Source of the DNA: Candidatus Stoquefichus sp. SB1
GTDB taxonomy: Bacteria > Bacillota_I > Bacilli_A > Erysipelotrichales > Coprobacillaceae
Assembly (NCBI RefSeq): GCF_001244545.1
Contig: NZ_LN852695.1
Location: 124,001 to 188,000, forward strand
Direction: 5' to 3'
DNA: 64,000 nt
Shown one piece after another: positions 1 through 8,681 of this stretch. Position numbers and translations under genes: made by a program. Below the pieces are notes generated by a model. That model worked only from the letters and a program-made list of their open reading frames with translations. It searched no databases and was not told the origin of the DNA. Within the stretch, counting starts at the first letter, position 1; each line of letters opens with the position of its first letter.

Positions 1-423
1 AGTTTGTAATAGCGTTGCCATCTGATCAATAAATGCCCCTGTTCCTCCAGCACATGTTCCATTCATACGTTGTTCTAATGAACCCTCAAAGTATGTAATC
101 TTAGCATCTTCACCACCAAGTTCAATGGCTACATCTGTTTGAGGTATATAGGTTTCTATTGTTTTTGTACAAGCGATAACCTCTTGAACAAATTTTACAT
201 TTAATGATTCAGAAATTGATAATCCTCCTGAACCCGTAATAACAGGATGAATTCTCATCTGGGGATATTGTTTTTCTATTTCTTCTAATAATGTTAAAAT
301 TGTATTTCTGACATCAGAGTTATGTCTTACATAACGTGAAAACAAACAGATATCATCCTGATCTGTCAGATATGCTTTTACTGTAGTAGAACCGACATCT
401 ATTCCTAAATAATATTGACTCAT
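1..423 (-). CDS. Acyl-CoA dehydratase activase (BadF/BcrA/HgdC-type ATPase), N-terminal part
   Basis: The gene runs off the left edge, so only the first 141 residues are present. It opens with an ASKHA-fold phosphate loop, GIDVGSTTVKAYL at about residues 7-19, and continues with GGEDAKI and NGTCAGGTGAF near residues 108-135. The cysteine in that last motif is the ligand that bridges the [4Fe-4S] cluster in activators of 2-hydroxyacyl-CoA dehydratase and benzoyl-CoA reductase. These ATPases inject an electron into a partner dehydratase. In many Firmicutes the gene is a giant fusion of over 1,000 residues, but the size cannot be judged here. It starts with ATG behind a GGAG-like site and lies downstream of the marR gene in the same direction, so the two may be co-transcribed. 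Family assignment is firm; the substrate is unknown. Confidence 0.88.
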   Translation of the reverse strand, partial: MSQYYLGIDVGSTTVKAYLTDQDDICLFSRYVRHNSDVRNTILTLLEEIEKQYPQMRIHPVITGSGGLSISESLNVKFVQEVIACTKTIETYIPQTDVAIELGGEDAKITYFEGSLEQRMNGTCAGGTGAFIDQMATLLQT

Positions 424-497
424 AACTTTCTCCTTCAACCAAATAATCCAACCATCCACCATTTTATTACAAATTACTCCACAAATATTAACCGAAT

Positions 498-523
498 ATC
501 ACAATTATTTCAATCATTGTGAT
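498..523. promoter_or_regulatory. Inverted repeat between marR and the activase gene
   Basis: ATCACAAT at 498-505 is mirrored exactly by ATTGTGAT at 516-523 with a 10-base spacer. It sits just after the marR stop codon and about 75 bases before the activase start. A perfect 8-base dyad beside a MarR gene is a plausible MarR-family operator. A weak hairpin ending marR transcription is the alternative, but no T-run follows. Confidence 0.35.
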
Positions 524-536
524 TAAAAATCATTCA

Positions 537-968
537 TCACTGACACTCTTTAACAATTTGTGATATTCTCTGCAAAATCCTTATATACTCTTTTGCATCC
601 TTTTCACCAAGTTCTGATAAAACATAACTCATCCTTATAATAATTGCATTTCGACGATTCTCACCAAATTTTCGACCTTTATCTGTTATATAAACTTGAA
701 TCTTTCTTTTATCTAAAGGATCCATAGTTCTTTCAATATAACCTTTTTTAGATAAACTATTTAAAACAGCTGCAACTCTAGATGTATTAACATCAAACCT
801 TTGACTTATTTCATAAGCATTAGCCCCATTATTTTCATCTATCAAATAAAGTAAGACACCAATTTCTCCTTTAGCAATTTCAGAAATATTATTATAAATA
901 ATATTTCCAACCTGTTCATTTCCAATAACACATTCAATCATTTGTTTTGCATAATTTTGATAATCCAT
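537..968 (-). CDS. MarR-family winged-helix transcriptional regulator
   Basis: At 143 residues this is the usual length for MarR proteins. The central part carries the winged helix: GEIGVLLYLIDE, then AYEISQRFDVNTSRVAAVLNSLSKKGYIER (HTH, about residues 51-80) and the wing DPLDKRKIQVYITDKG. The flanking helices form the dimer interface. It is divergent from the AbgA-like amidohydrolase at 1119 and upstream of the activase gene, so either could be its target. An inverted repeat lies just downstream (498-523). The N-terminal C13 and C-terminal C142 could be redox-sensitive, but nothing in the sequence shows this. The ligand is unknown. Confidence 0.88.
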   Translation of the reverse strand: MDYQNYAKQMIECVIGNEQVGNIIYNNISEIAKGEIGVLLYLIDENNGANAYEISQRFDVNTSRVAAVLNSLSKKGYIERTMDPLDKRKIQVYITDKGRKFGENRRNAIIIRMSYVLSELGEKDAKEYIRILQRISQIVKECQ

Positions 969-1118
969 ACTAATTACCTCACACTATGAGCATTTTATAC
1001 AACTTATTCTCTTTTGTCAATCAAATTATTATTTTGTCGAATTTTTAAAAAGCGTTAATAAGAATTGATGAAAAATAATGAACTTGATACAATAGAAGAA
1101 AGAAGGAAGTGAAATAAC

Positions 1119-2438
1119 ATGTATCAAACAATAAAAGAACTTTCCCAACAATATTATTTAGATACAATTGAAACCAGAAGAGATTTGCATAAATATGCAG
1201 AAAGAGGATGGTTAGAAACTAGAACAGCCTGTATCATTGCAACTAAATTAGAAGAATTAGGTTATCAAGTTTTTGTAGGTGAAGATATTATGGATAAAAA
1301 TGCACGAATGGGTCTACCACCTGAAACAGTTCTCCATCTGAATTATCGTCGTGCACAAAAAGAAGGTGCTAACCCTCAATATTTAGAAAAAGTCAAGATG
1401 GGAATGACAGCCGTTGCTGGTGTATTAAAAAATGGTGAAGGTCCTACTATTGCTTTGAGATTTGATATTGATGCTTTAGGTTTAATAGAAGAATCTTCTC
1501 AAAATCATTATCCATTCTCAAAAGGATTTTCTTCTGTTCATATTGGTGCAATGCATGCTTGTGGACATGATGGACATACTGCAATTGGTTTAACAACAGC
1601 ACGTATATTAATGGATATTAAAGAACACATTCATGGTACAATTAAACTTATATTTCAACCTGCTGAAGAAGGTGTAAGAGGTGCTAAATGTATTGCTGAA
1701 AGTGGTTTTTTAGATGATGTTGATTATCTCTTAGCCGCTCATATCATGCCTTCAAGTTCTCATAAATATGATTTATATTTTGGTATGAATGAATCTTTTG
1801 CGACTACAAAATTAGATATTACTTATCATGGTATTTCAACCCATGCTGCTGAATCACCACAGTTTGGTAAAAATGCATTACTTTCAGCCGCTAACTGTAT
1901 CATCAATTTACATTCTATTCCTCGTAATAGTAGTGGTGAAACACGTGTTAATGTTGGAACTGTTCATGCTGGAACAGGGCGAAATGTTGTACCTGAAACT
2001 GCAAAACTCGAAATAGAAGTGCGTGGAACATCAACTGAAGTTAATCGATATATGGAAATTTATTCTCGTGATATTATCAATGCATCTGCATTGATGCATG
2101 ACACAGTTGTTGAAATCGAAGAAATGGGTAAAGCCTATGCCCTGAATTGTAGCGAAGATTTTATGAAAAAGATTCGTTCTATCTGTGAAGAATTTATGCC
2201 TGATTTAAAACTACCAAAAAAGAATTTAAGCCCTTTAGGTGGTAGTGATGATTTTTCATATATGATGGAACGTGTTCAAGCGCATGGTGGACAAGCAACT
2301 TATATGAAACTTCTTACTCCTATAACTTCATCACCACATAATGATTCATTTGATTTTAATGAAAAAGTCCTTGAAAAGGGACCTAGAATATTTGCAAGTA
2401 TTGTTTATGCTTTACAATCACAAGAAATCGCTTGTTAA
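1119..2438 (+). CDS. M20D-family amidohydrolase, AbgA-like (p-aminobenzoyl-glutamate utilization type)
   Basis: This is a zinc-dependent metallopeptidase of 439 residues that cleaves amide bonds of N-acyl amino acids. The metal-site motifs are visible in order: HACGHDGHTAIG (about residues 146-157), QPAEEGVRGAK (about 181-191) and LGGSDDFSYMME near residue 375. An inserted dimerisation domain, starting around THAAESPQFGKNAL, separates the two halves. The long stretch before the catalytic motif (WLETRTACIIATKLEELGY) resembles AbgA more than aminoacylases. It starts behind GAAGGAAGTG and is divergent from the marR gene. The substrate (p-aminobenzoyl-glutamate or another N-acyl compound) is inferred from family only. 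There is no AbgB or AbgT neighbour in the window to support the folate-breakdown role. Confidence 0.82.
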   Translation: MYQTIKELSQQYYLDTIETRRDLHKYAERGWLETRTACIIATKLEELGYQVFVGEDIMDKNARMGLPPETVLHLNYRRAQKEGANPQYLEKVKMGMTAVAGVLKNGEGPTIALRFDIDALGLIEESSQNHYPFSKGFSSVHIGAMHACGHDGHTAIGLTTARILMDIKEHIHGTIKLIFQPAEEGVRGAKCIAESGFLDDVDYLLAAHIMPSSSHKYDLYFGMNESFATTKLDITYHGISTHAAESPQFGKNALLSAANCIINLHSIPRNSSGETRVNVGTVHAGTGRNVVPETAKLEIEVRGTSTEVNRYMEIYSRDIINASALMHDTVVEIEEMGKAYALNCSEDFMKKIRSICEEFMPDLKLPKKNLSPLGGSDDFSYMMERVQAHGGQATYMKLLTPITSSPHNDSFDFNEKVLEKGPRIFASIVYALQSQEIAC

Positions 2439-2474
2439 AGATAATTGCATATCATAACAATCAAACCATTTAAA

Positions 2475-2505
2475 AACACTTACTCAAAAAATGAAGTAAG
2501 CGTTT
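2475..2505. terminator. Bidirectional intrinsic terminator
   Basis: The arms AACACTTACT and AGTAAGCGTT flank a 10-base loop, with a T-run on each strand. It separates the convergent amidohydrolase and helicase genes. On the minus strand the one mismatch becomes a G-U pair. Confidence 0.8.
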
Positions 2506-2511
2506 TTTTAT

Positions 2512-3741
2512 TTATTTTTTCTTTGTGTATCGACGTTGTTGACGTCTATTAGGTTTATGTTGTTGTTTTGATTGTGCACCTTTTTTCACAGGTTCACTTA
2601 AATCTGTCATTGGGTAATAAGGATTATCACAAACACGGATTTCCTGTTTAATAAATTTTTGAACATCTTTTAATTCTGACATTTCTTGATAACAGCATAA
2701 TGTAATTGCATCGCCATTTGCACCTGCTCTGGCAGTTCTTCCAATTCGATGAACATAATTTTCAGGTTGATCTGGTAAATCAAAATTCACAACATGTGTT
2801 AGATTTTCAATATCTATTCCTCTAGCAGCAATATCAGTTGCTACCAAGATTCTTGCTTTATCAGCTTTAAAATGATTTAAAGCACGTACTCTTGCATTTT
2901 GTGATTTCCCACCATGAATAGCCTCTGTTGGTATACCATGCTTATTTAATTTTTTACATAAAGTATCTGCATTACGTTTTGTTCTGACAAAAACAATAGC
3001 ATTATAAATCTGAGGATTTTCTAATAATTTCATCAATAACTTTGCTTTATTTGCCTTATCAACAAAATACAAAGACTGATTAATTTTTTCAACAGTCATA
3101 TTTCCAGAACTCACCATGATTCTTACAGGATCATTTAATATTTCATCAACAAGATGTTCAATTTCTTTAGGTAAAGTTGCTGAGAACATCATTGTTTGAC
3201 GTTTAGCTGGTAAATATTTAATAATCTTACGTACATCTTTAATAAATCCCATATCTAACATACGATCAGCTTCATCTAAAACAAAATACTCAACATGTTT
3301 TAAATCCAAATATCCTTGTTTATATAAATCATCAAATCTACCAGGAGTCGCAATTAAAATATCTATTCCTCTACCAATCTTTGTCACCTGACTAGATTGT
3401 CCAACCCCACCAAAAATAACTGCTGATTTTAAATTAACAAACGGTCTCATGATTTCAAAAGTTTCATTAATCTGAATCGCTAATTCTCTTGTTGGAGCCA
3501 ATATTAATGCTTTTATTGTTCTGGGATATTTTTCTGACTCATCACGTAAATATAACTTTTGTAGTATTGGTAATGCAAATGCAGCTGTTTTACCAGTTCC
3601 AGTTTTCGCACACCCAAATAAATCTCTACCTTCTAATAAAACAGGAATAGCCTTTTCTTGAATAGGTGACGCTTCTTTATAATTTAATTGAGTTACTGCC
3701 TCAATTAATGGTTTGATTAATTCTAATTCACTAAATTTCAT
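2512..3741 (-). CDS. DEAD-box ATP-dependent RNA helicase
   Basis: This cytoplasmic helicase of 409 residues would unwind short RNA duplexes in ribosome assembly, mRNA decay or cold adaptation. All core motifs are present in order: the Q-motif (KEASPIQEKAIP), Walker A AKTGTGKT (about 45-52), PTRELA, DEAD (about 152-155), SAT, then in domain 2 VFVRTKR, ARGID and HRIGRTARAG (about 330-339). The tail after residue 375 is short and very basic (QSKQQHKPNRRQQRRYTKKK) and probably gives nonspecific RNA contact. It resembles the RhlE-like short helicases. It stands alone between two terminators. Which RNA it acts on cannot be told from the sequence. Confidence 0.93.
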   Translation of the reverse strand: MKFSELELIKPLIEAVTQLNYKEASPIQEKAIPVLLEGRDLFGCAKTGTGKTAAFALPILQKLYLRDESEKYPRTIKALILAPTRELAIQINETFEIMRPFVNLKSAVIFGGVGQSSQVTKIGRGIDILIATPGRFDDLYKQGYLDLKHVEYFVLDEADRMLDMGFIKDVRKIIKYLPAKRQTMMFSATLPKEIEHLVDEILNDPVRIMVSSGNMTVEKINQSLYFVDKANKAKLLMKLLENPQIYNAIVFVRTKRNADTLCKKLNKHGIPTEAIHGGKSQNARVRALNHFKADKARILVATDIAARGIDIENLTHVVNFDLPDQPENYVHRIGRTARAGANGDAITLCCYQEMSELKDVQKFIKQEIRVCDNPYYPMTDLSEPVKKGAQSKQQHKPNRRQQRRYTKKK

Positions 3742-3815
3742 TGATTTCCTCTTTTCTTCACATCTGCCCTAGTATAACATATAATCCCCAAAATACGAAA
3801 CTTTTTTACAAAAAC

Positions 3816-3838
3816 AAAAAAACATAGATTATTCCATG
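3816..3838 (-). terminator. Intrinsic terminator of the GGDEF gene
   Basis: On the minus strand a stem CATGGA/TCTATG (one G-U pair) with loop ATAA is followed by seven Ts. The stop codon of the diguanylate cyclase gene forms part of the loop. Confidence 0.75.
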
Positions 3839-5985
3839 TCTTTTCGTATAATATGATAATCATTTTTATTCATATGCTTAACTGCATATAAAGCTTCATC
3901 AGCCAATTTTAATGCTTCTTCAAAAGACAATTCCTCGGCTTTAAAATAAATTGCTCCAACACTTGCTGAAATATGTATTTCAGCTGTCATCTTTTGGCAA
4001 GACATATCATGAATAAAACTCTCTATCTTACTTTCTAACTCTGTATAACTAATATCTCCTAATAAAATACAAAATTCATCTCCACCAAATCTAGAAATAA
4101 AGGCTTTATCACCAAAAATATGTTCTAGTTTTAAAGAAACATTAATTAACAGCCAATCTCCATCCAAATGACCATATGTATCATTCACTAATTTAAAATC
4201 ATCTAAATCAATAAATACCAATCCACATAACTGATTAGGATTATCTAAAAAATAATCCTGACATTTTTCAATAAATGCCATTTTATTCAAAACACCTGTC
4301 AATAAATCCTTATGTGCAAGTTCTTCTAATCTATCTCTTTCAGTTAATAAATGTTTTTGTTTATTTTGTAATACCATTATATTCTTATTTCGCATCTTTA
4401 ATTTATAAATCATAATGCCACCAATCATTGCTAATAAAAGAAAAATAGCAATAAAAATATATCTATATACATAAATTGTATCAGAAAAAGTATATTTATA
4501 AGCTCTATCAACAGTCTTATCAATAATAATCATATCTAATTGATCTTTATCAATTGATTTAATACCCTTATTAATAATTGAAATTAATAAAGGATCATTT
4601 AAATAACTATCATCATATTGAACAGGTGATAAACTATGAGCATCACCAATACCTGCCTTAGCAATAATAGATAAACTTTCATATTTAGGCTTATTTAATA
4701 TTCTCTTTAATGAATATTCATTTTGTAATACCAATTCTACTTCATCATTAATCAGTGCATCTAAACAAGATTCAACATCATCATAACGTACAACATGAAA
4801 ATAAGGATATTTATTTTGAATAACTGTCTCAATTGTACCTGAACCAGAACATATTCCTATATCTATTTTAGCATCTGGATTAAACATATGACCATTCTTA
4901 CTTACAAATAGCTTTTCAGCTTCAATATAGGGTTCTGTTAACTGTAATTCAGGAAGTTGTGCATTAATACTGTTATATTCAACACTTGCAATTAAATCTA
5001 TATTTCTACTCTTTAAATCCTTATAATCAATATTCCCTCTAGGTAATTCAATATATTCAAAAGGAATCCCTATATATTCTGATACAAGATTTAAAATATC
5101 TATACTTATTCCTTTGATTTCATCATTTTCCTTATATAACAATGGATCAGGATAAGGAATACAACCTATTTTTAAAGAATCAATATGTTCAATATAATTT
5201 TTCTCTTTTTTTGTTATGGGATCAACTTTAAAAACAGGAAAATATTTTTCTAATAATTCTTCTAATAAATTAGGATAACGATTTTGTAATTGAATCATTG
5301 CATCATTAAGTTCTCTTAATAAAGTCTTGTCTTCATTATTTAATAAAAAATAATAACTACTCATTCCAAAACGTCCTAATAATTTCATTGAATCATTATC
5401 AAATTTCATAACATTAGCAATAATTCCATCAACTTCATGATTATTTAAAGCATTAACCAATTGTTCATGATTTTCATAAACACGCATATGATCATCAAAA
5501 TGATTCTGTTTCGCATAACTATGAAATAAATCTTTATATTGATAAGTCGTTTCATTCTCAACACCAAAAGTCATATCAGAAAAACGTTCAAAATCTTCAA
5601 AAACAACATCTGATCCCTTGTGAGTCATCACAACAGCACTCACTCTTCCTAAAGCCAAAGCACTAAAATCATATTCAGATAATCTTTCTTCAGTAATCTG
5701 TGCTGGTGATATCATATCAATTTCTTTATTCTTCAGTTTCTTAAGTCCTTCATTCCAGCTTTTCATCTCAACATATTCAATTTTCCAACCCGTTATCTCT
5801 GTTAAAAGATTTAAATATTCAACCTCATATCCTGCTACTTTTCCATCTTTTAAACTATGATAATTTTCTAAAGGATAATATCCTACCTTAATCTTCTTTT
5901 CCACTGCCTTTACAGGCACAATAAAAGATATAAATATCATAATCACTAATAAAAATTGATATGTTTTTCGACAATAAACCTTCAT
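3829..5985 (-). CDS. Membrane diguanylate cyclase with two extracellular solute-binding (SBP_bac_3) domains
   Basis: The protein has a signal peptide, two tandem amino-acid-binding-protein-like domains (about residues 28-250 and 265-495), one membrane helix (about 505-528), a short coiled coil and a GGDEF domain (about 555-718). The active-site motif RFGGDEFCIL is intact near residue 633, so it should make c-di-GMP. The RxxD inhibitory site is replaced (GDKA), so product inhibition is probably lost. Binding of a small solute outside the membrane likely controls the enzyme. The ligand is unknown; by family it could be an amino acid. I start at the ATG at 5985 because the upstream in-frame GTG and ATG lie inside the ribosome site. 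It is transcribed alone and ends in its own terminator. Confidence 0.9.
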   Translation of the reverse strand: MKVYCRKTYQFLLVIMIFISFIVPVKAVEKKIKVGYYPLENYHSLKDGKVAGYEVEYLNLLTEITGWKIEYVEMKSWNEGLKKLKNKEIDMISPAQITEERLSEYDFSALALGRVSAVVMTHKGSDVVFEDFERFSDMTFGVENETTYQYKDLFHSYAKQNHFDDHMRVYENHEQLVNALNNHEVDGIIANVMKFDNDSMKLLGRFGMSSYYFLLNNEDKTLLRELNDAMIQLQNRYPNLLEELLEKYFPVFKVDPITKKEKNYIEHIDSLKIGCIPYPDPLLYKENDEIKGISIDILNLVSEYIGIPFEYIELPRGNIDYKDLKSRNIDLIASVEYNSINAQLPELQLTEPYIEAEKLFVSKNGHMFNPDAKIDIGICSGSGTIETVIQNKYPYFHVVRYDDVESCLDALINDEVELVLQNEYSLKRILNKPKYESLSIIAKAGIGDAHSLSPVQYDDSYLNDPLLISIINKGIKSIDKDQLDMIIIDKTVDRAYKYTFSDTIYVYRYIFIAIFLLLAMIGGIMIYKLKMRNKNIMVLQNKQKHLLTERDRLEELAHKDLLTGVLNKMAFIEKCQDYFLDNPNQLCGLVFIDLDDFKLVNDTYGHLDGDWLLINVSLKLEHIFGDKAFISRFGGDEFCILLGDISYTELESKIESFIHDMSCQKMTAEIHISASVGAIYFKAEELSFEEALKLADEALYAVKHMNKNDYHIIRKDME

Positions 5986-6061
5986 CCCCATCACCTATTT
6001 TTATTTTACTATTATATTTGCATGAAGTATATCTTTTTATCCATCAAAAATAAAATCATTT

Positions 6062-6086
6062 AAAAAGCATAGTTTTTACACTATGC
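6062..6086 (-). terminator. Intrinsic terminator after sepF
   Basis: On the minus strand GCATAGT/ACTATGC with a 6-base loop is followed by TTTTTA. It is 15 bases past the sepF stop. Confidence 0.8.
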
Positions 6087-6100
6087 ATCTCAATATATCA

Positions 6101-6340
6101 TTATTGATCATCATCTATATTTATATCACCAACTGGTAAACATAAATAAGTAAAACTATTAATCTGTTGAATTTGACCTTTTATAATATAAATACCTCCA
6201 CACAAGAAATCAATAACACGTTGTGCTTCCGTTCTTTCAACATTCTCAATATCTAAAATAATCCGATATCCTGCTTGTAATTGATCTAAAACCTCTACAG
6301 ATTCACTATAACTTCTAATCTTATATATGATTTCCTTCAC
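6101..6340 (-). CDS. sepF: SepF-type cell division protein, core domain only
   Basis: SepF polymerises on the membrane side of FtsZ filaments and anchors the Z-ring. These 79 residues match the conserved C-terminal core: a beta strand with RIILDIEN, then the helix RTEAQRVIDFLCGGIYIIKGQIQQI and strand FTYLCLPV. Typical SepF proteins are about 150 residues with an N-terminal amphipathic membrane helix and a linker, and this one has neither. The start is fixed by GGAGGAATAAAAGTG before ATG, so the short form looks genuine and not truncated. It follows yggS by 2 bases, the classic yggS-sepF order of Firmicute division clusters. How it would reach the membrane is an open point. Confidence 0.85.
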   Translation of the reverse strand: MKEIIYKIRSYSESVEVLDQLQAGYRIILDIENVERTEAQRVIDFLCGGIYIIKGQIQQINSFTYLCLPVGDINIDDDQ

Positions 6341-6342
6341 TT

Positions 6343-6990
6343 TTATTCCTCCTCAAATAAAGCTCTTCCAATTCTCACCATCGTTGCTCCTTCTTCTAAA
6401 GCAATCTTATAATCCTGAGACATTCCCATAGATAACTCATTGAGTGGATAATGAGGATAAGCCTCTTTTAAACGCTCTAATAACTCCTTTGTTTTCTTAA
6501 AATAAATACGTGTTTCTTCTACTTCAATATTAGGAGCCATCATCATTAAACCATCTACAATTAAAGAAGAACAGCCATTCACATATGCCATAACATCATT
6601 CATTTCCTCTTCATTAAATCCATGTTTACTTTCTTCCTTAGCAATATTAACTTGAAGTAAAATATGAACCTTCATATTTCTTTTCATTGCCTGTTTCTCT
6701 AATTCATCAATCAAATGATAACTATTTACAGAATGAATCAATTCAACCTTATCAATAATATATTTCACTTTATTCTTTTGTAAAGTTCCTATAAAATGCC
6801 AATGACCTTGACCATGATACTTTTCATATTTATCCAAAAAAGGCTGAACTCTATTTTCACCATAATATAAACAACCACATTTCTCTAATTCTTCAATTGC
6901 TTTTTCATCTACATATTTTGTTGCTGCAATCAGCTTTGCTGGTTTTATTTCTTCTAATATCTCTTCAACTGCTTGTTTATTGACTTTCAT
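6343..6990 (-). CDS. YggS/PROSC-family pyridoxal-phosphate homeostasis protein
   Basis: YggS proteins are single-domain PLP-binding TIM barrels that buffer PLP and affect amino-acid pools, with no known catalytic activity. The sequence has the family pattern AATKYV with the PLP lysine (about residue 25), YGENRVQPFLDKYE, HFIGTLQKNK, and the C-terminal LSMGMSQDYKIALEEGATMVRIGRALF. Length (215 residues) is normal. I place the start at 6990 because GGAAGGTG lies just upstream, inside the longer reading frame that begins at 7005. It overlaps nothing and leads into sepF in one transcript. Confidence 0.93.
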   Translation of the reverse strand: MKVNKQAVEEILEEIKPAKLIAATKYVDEKAIEELEKCGCLYYGENRVQPFLDKYEKYHGQGHWHFIGTLQKNKVKYIIDKVELIHSVNSYHLIDELEKQAMKRNMKVHILLQVNIAKEESKHGFNEEEMNDVMAYVNGCSSLIVDGLMMMAPNIEVEETRIYFKKTKELLERLKEAYPHYPLNELSMGMSQDYKIALEEGATMVRIGRALFEEE

Positions 6991-7114
6991 ATCTTCACCT
7001 TCCATAGCAATATTATATAACTTTTTGATAATTTTTCTATAATTTTATGTCATAATCAAAAAGAGTTCACATATATATGTTATGATATAAACAACAAAAT
7101 GGGGTGATAAAACA

Positions 7115-8071
7115 ATGAATGATTTATTAGAAAGATATTTAGGAGCTGTTTGTTCTTATTTTCTAGGACCTAAAAAACATGTCGTCTATAACGATTTAAA
7201 ATCTCAAATACAAGCATATGCTCATCAATACGATGACTTAGAAGATTTATTAGTCAGTTATGGACATCCCAGGAGTGTAGCCTTAACCTATGGATATAGA
7301 CCCCTTATCCAACATCTCTTTAATCCAAAAATCGTCAGTTTTGTTGAAAGAATTGTCTTTTTTGTTTCAGGATGTTACCTATTTTTTTCAACCCTATATT
7401 ATCTTGAACAATTTAACTGTTTACCATTTCAATCAACACAACATGTCGTATCAACCCTCAATATGTCAACAATACTAACATGGATATTATCTCATCCATT
7501 TCATATCATGGGAGGCATTGCAATCACTTCCATTGTTGTTTTGATAAGTTTAGATCAAAAACACCCCATATCTCAAGAAATAGATCCTGCCTGGTCATTA
7601 CAAAAACTCTATGACTTACCCCATCAATCACATTACCCTAGTCACATAGCAGAAACACTTTTTATGACTATATTTACTCTGTTCTTTACTTGTTATGCTA
7701 TCTTCTTTACAAGAGATATCATTATCCAAATTCAACACGAATCCTATCAAATGATTCATCTCATGACATATTTCTTTCAACCATTCATCATGATTATCTT
7801 CTTTGACTATATCATCGATATGACAAAAAAAATATATACAAAAAAATACTTAAAATATAGTACCCTCATTAATCTCTTTACCCTTACAGCCCTTTCAATA
7901 TTTGTTATTAACTCATCATTTCTACAAGATTACTTACTTCCCCTTAATATTAACTGGAATTATACATTCGTTAATATATTTATCATAGGTGCTCTTGTTA
8001 TGATATACATTATCTCACTTTATAAATTACTACGAAATCTAAAATCATATCGTTCTCTCTTTAGAAAATAG
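7115..8071 (+). CDS. Multi-pass membrane protein with N-terminal HAAS-like domain
   Basis: The first 65 residues (LLERYLGAVCSYFLGPKKHV, then LLVSYGHPRSVALTYGYRP) resemble the HAAS/permease-prefix domain found at the start of many Gram-positive membrane proteins. It ends in the usual glycine-proline turn before the first membrane helix. About six hydrophobic segments follow, near residues 80-100, 118-145, 180-205, 215-235, 250-270 and 285-305. No enzyme motif is visible. HAAS proteins are often encoded with a PadR-type regulator, but none is next to this one. It begins behind GGGGTGAT and is convergent with sipW. The function is unknown. Confidence 0.7.
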   Translation: MNDLLERYLGAVCSYFLGPKKHVVYNDLKSQIQAYAHQYDDLEDLLVSYGHPRSVALTYGYRPLIQHLFNPKIVSFVERIVFFVSGCYLFFSTLYYLEQFNCLPFQSTQHVVSTLNMSTILTWILSHPFHIMGGIAITSIVVLISLDQKHPISQEIDPAWSLQKLYDLPHQSHYPSHIAETLFMTIFTLFFTCYAIFFTRDIIIQIQHESYQMIHLMTYFFQPFIMIIFFDYIIDMTKKIYTKKYLKYSTLINLFTLTALSIFVINSSFLQDYLLPLNINWNYTFVNIFIIGALVMIYIISLYKLLRNLKSYRSLFRK

Positions 8072-8094
8072 GACACGACTATCAAGCCGTGTCC
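8071..8094. terminator. Bidirectional terminator between the HAAS-like gene and sipW
   Basis: GGACACG and CGTGTCC form a 7-base GC-rich stem around a 10-base loop, followed by TTTATC on the plus strand. It overlaps the end of sipW. Confidence 0.7.
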
Positions 8095-8627
8095 TTTATC
8101 AATTCTTTTTTCTCTTCCCATCTTGTCTTAATTATTTTATTAATCAAAAAGATAACTGCTAACTCACCATAATATATAAAACCAAACTCACTCTTTAAAA
8201 ACAAAAATACCTTTCCAATAAAAGGAATATGCATAACATATCTACCTATAATATCACTTCTCTTTGTCTCATAATTATCATAAAAATCCTTACCCTCAGC
8301 TTGTGTTCTATAATAAGTATTCCCATCATTTCCTATCTGTGTCTCTCTAAAATAATGAGTCAACAAAATATTATCACCAAACCTATTCGCCTTAAATGTA
8401 ACAATCGTATCAGGTTCAATAGTCTCCTCAACAGGTATCAATTTTGTTAAAACTAAAGAAAAAGTCGGTATTCTTGGTTCCATACTATCCGTCATAACAG
8501 TATAAAGACGATATCCTGTTAATTGTGTAACCTTATCAGGAAAATACACAATCAATGCAAAACAAAACACCAATTCAACCATCAATATCTTATGAAACAT
8601 TGATAACATTCGTTTAGCACATCTCAC
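8082..8627 (-). CDS. sipW: SipW-type (archaeal/ER-like) signal peptidase I
   Basis: This membrane protease of 181 residues cleaves signal peptides. The serine motif TDSMEP (about residues 46-51) is present, and the general-base position carries histidine in LLTHYFRE, which marks the SipW/ER subclass rather than the Ser-Lys bacterial type. Hydrophobic anchors lie at about residues 10-30 and 148-165. The GTG start is convincing: AGGAGG lies 7 bases upstream and no usable ATG competes. It follows a gene for a TasA/camelysin-like protein after a terminator. In Bacillus, SipW processes TasA and TapA, so the neighbour at 8682-9158 is the obvious substrate by analogy. Confidence 0.9.
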   Translation of the reverse strand: MRCAKRMLSMFHKILMVELVFCFALIVYFPDKVTQLTGYRLYTVMTDSMEPRIPTFSLVLTKLIPVEETIEPDTIVTFKANRFGDNILLTHYFRETQIGNDGNTYYRTQAEGKDFYDNYETKRSDIIGRYVMHIPFIGKVFLFLKSEFGFIYYGELAVIFLINKIIKTRWEEKKELIKDTA

Positions 8628-8652
8628 AATATCGCCTCCTTATCTATTGATT

Positions 8653-8680
8653 AAAAAAACCGTCAAAAGACGGTTTTTTT
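8653..8680 (-). terminator. Intrinsic terminator between the TasA-like gene and sipW
   Basis: A perfect CCGTC/GACGG stem with an AAAA loop is flanked by A-run and T-run, so it works on both strands. It would let the secreted protein be made in excess over its peptidase. Confidence 0.85.
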
Positions 8681-8681
8681 A

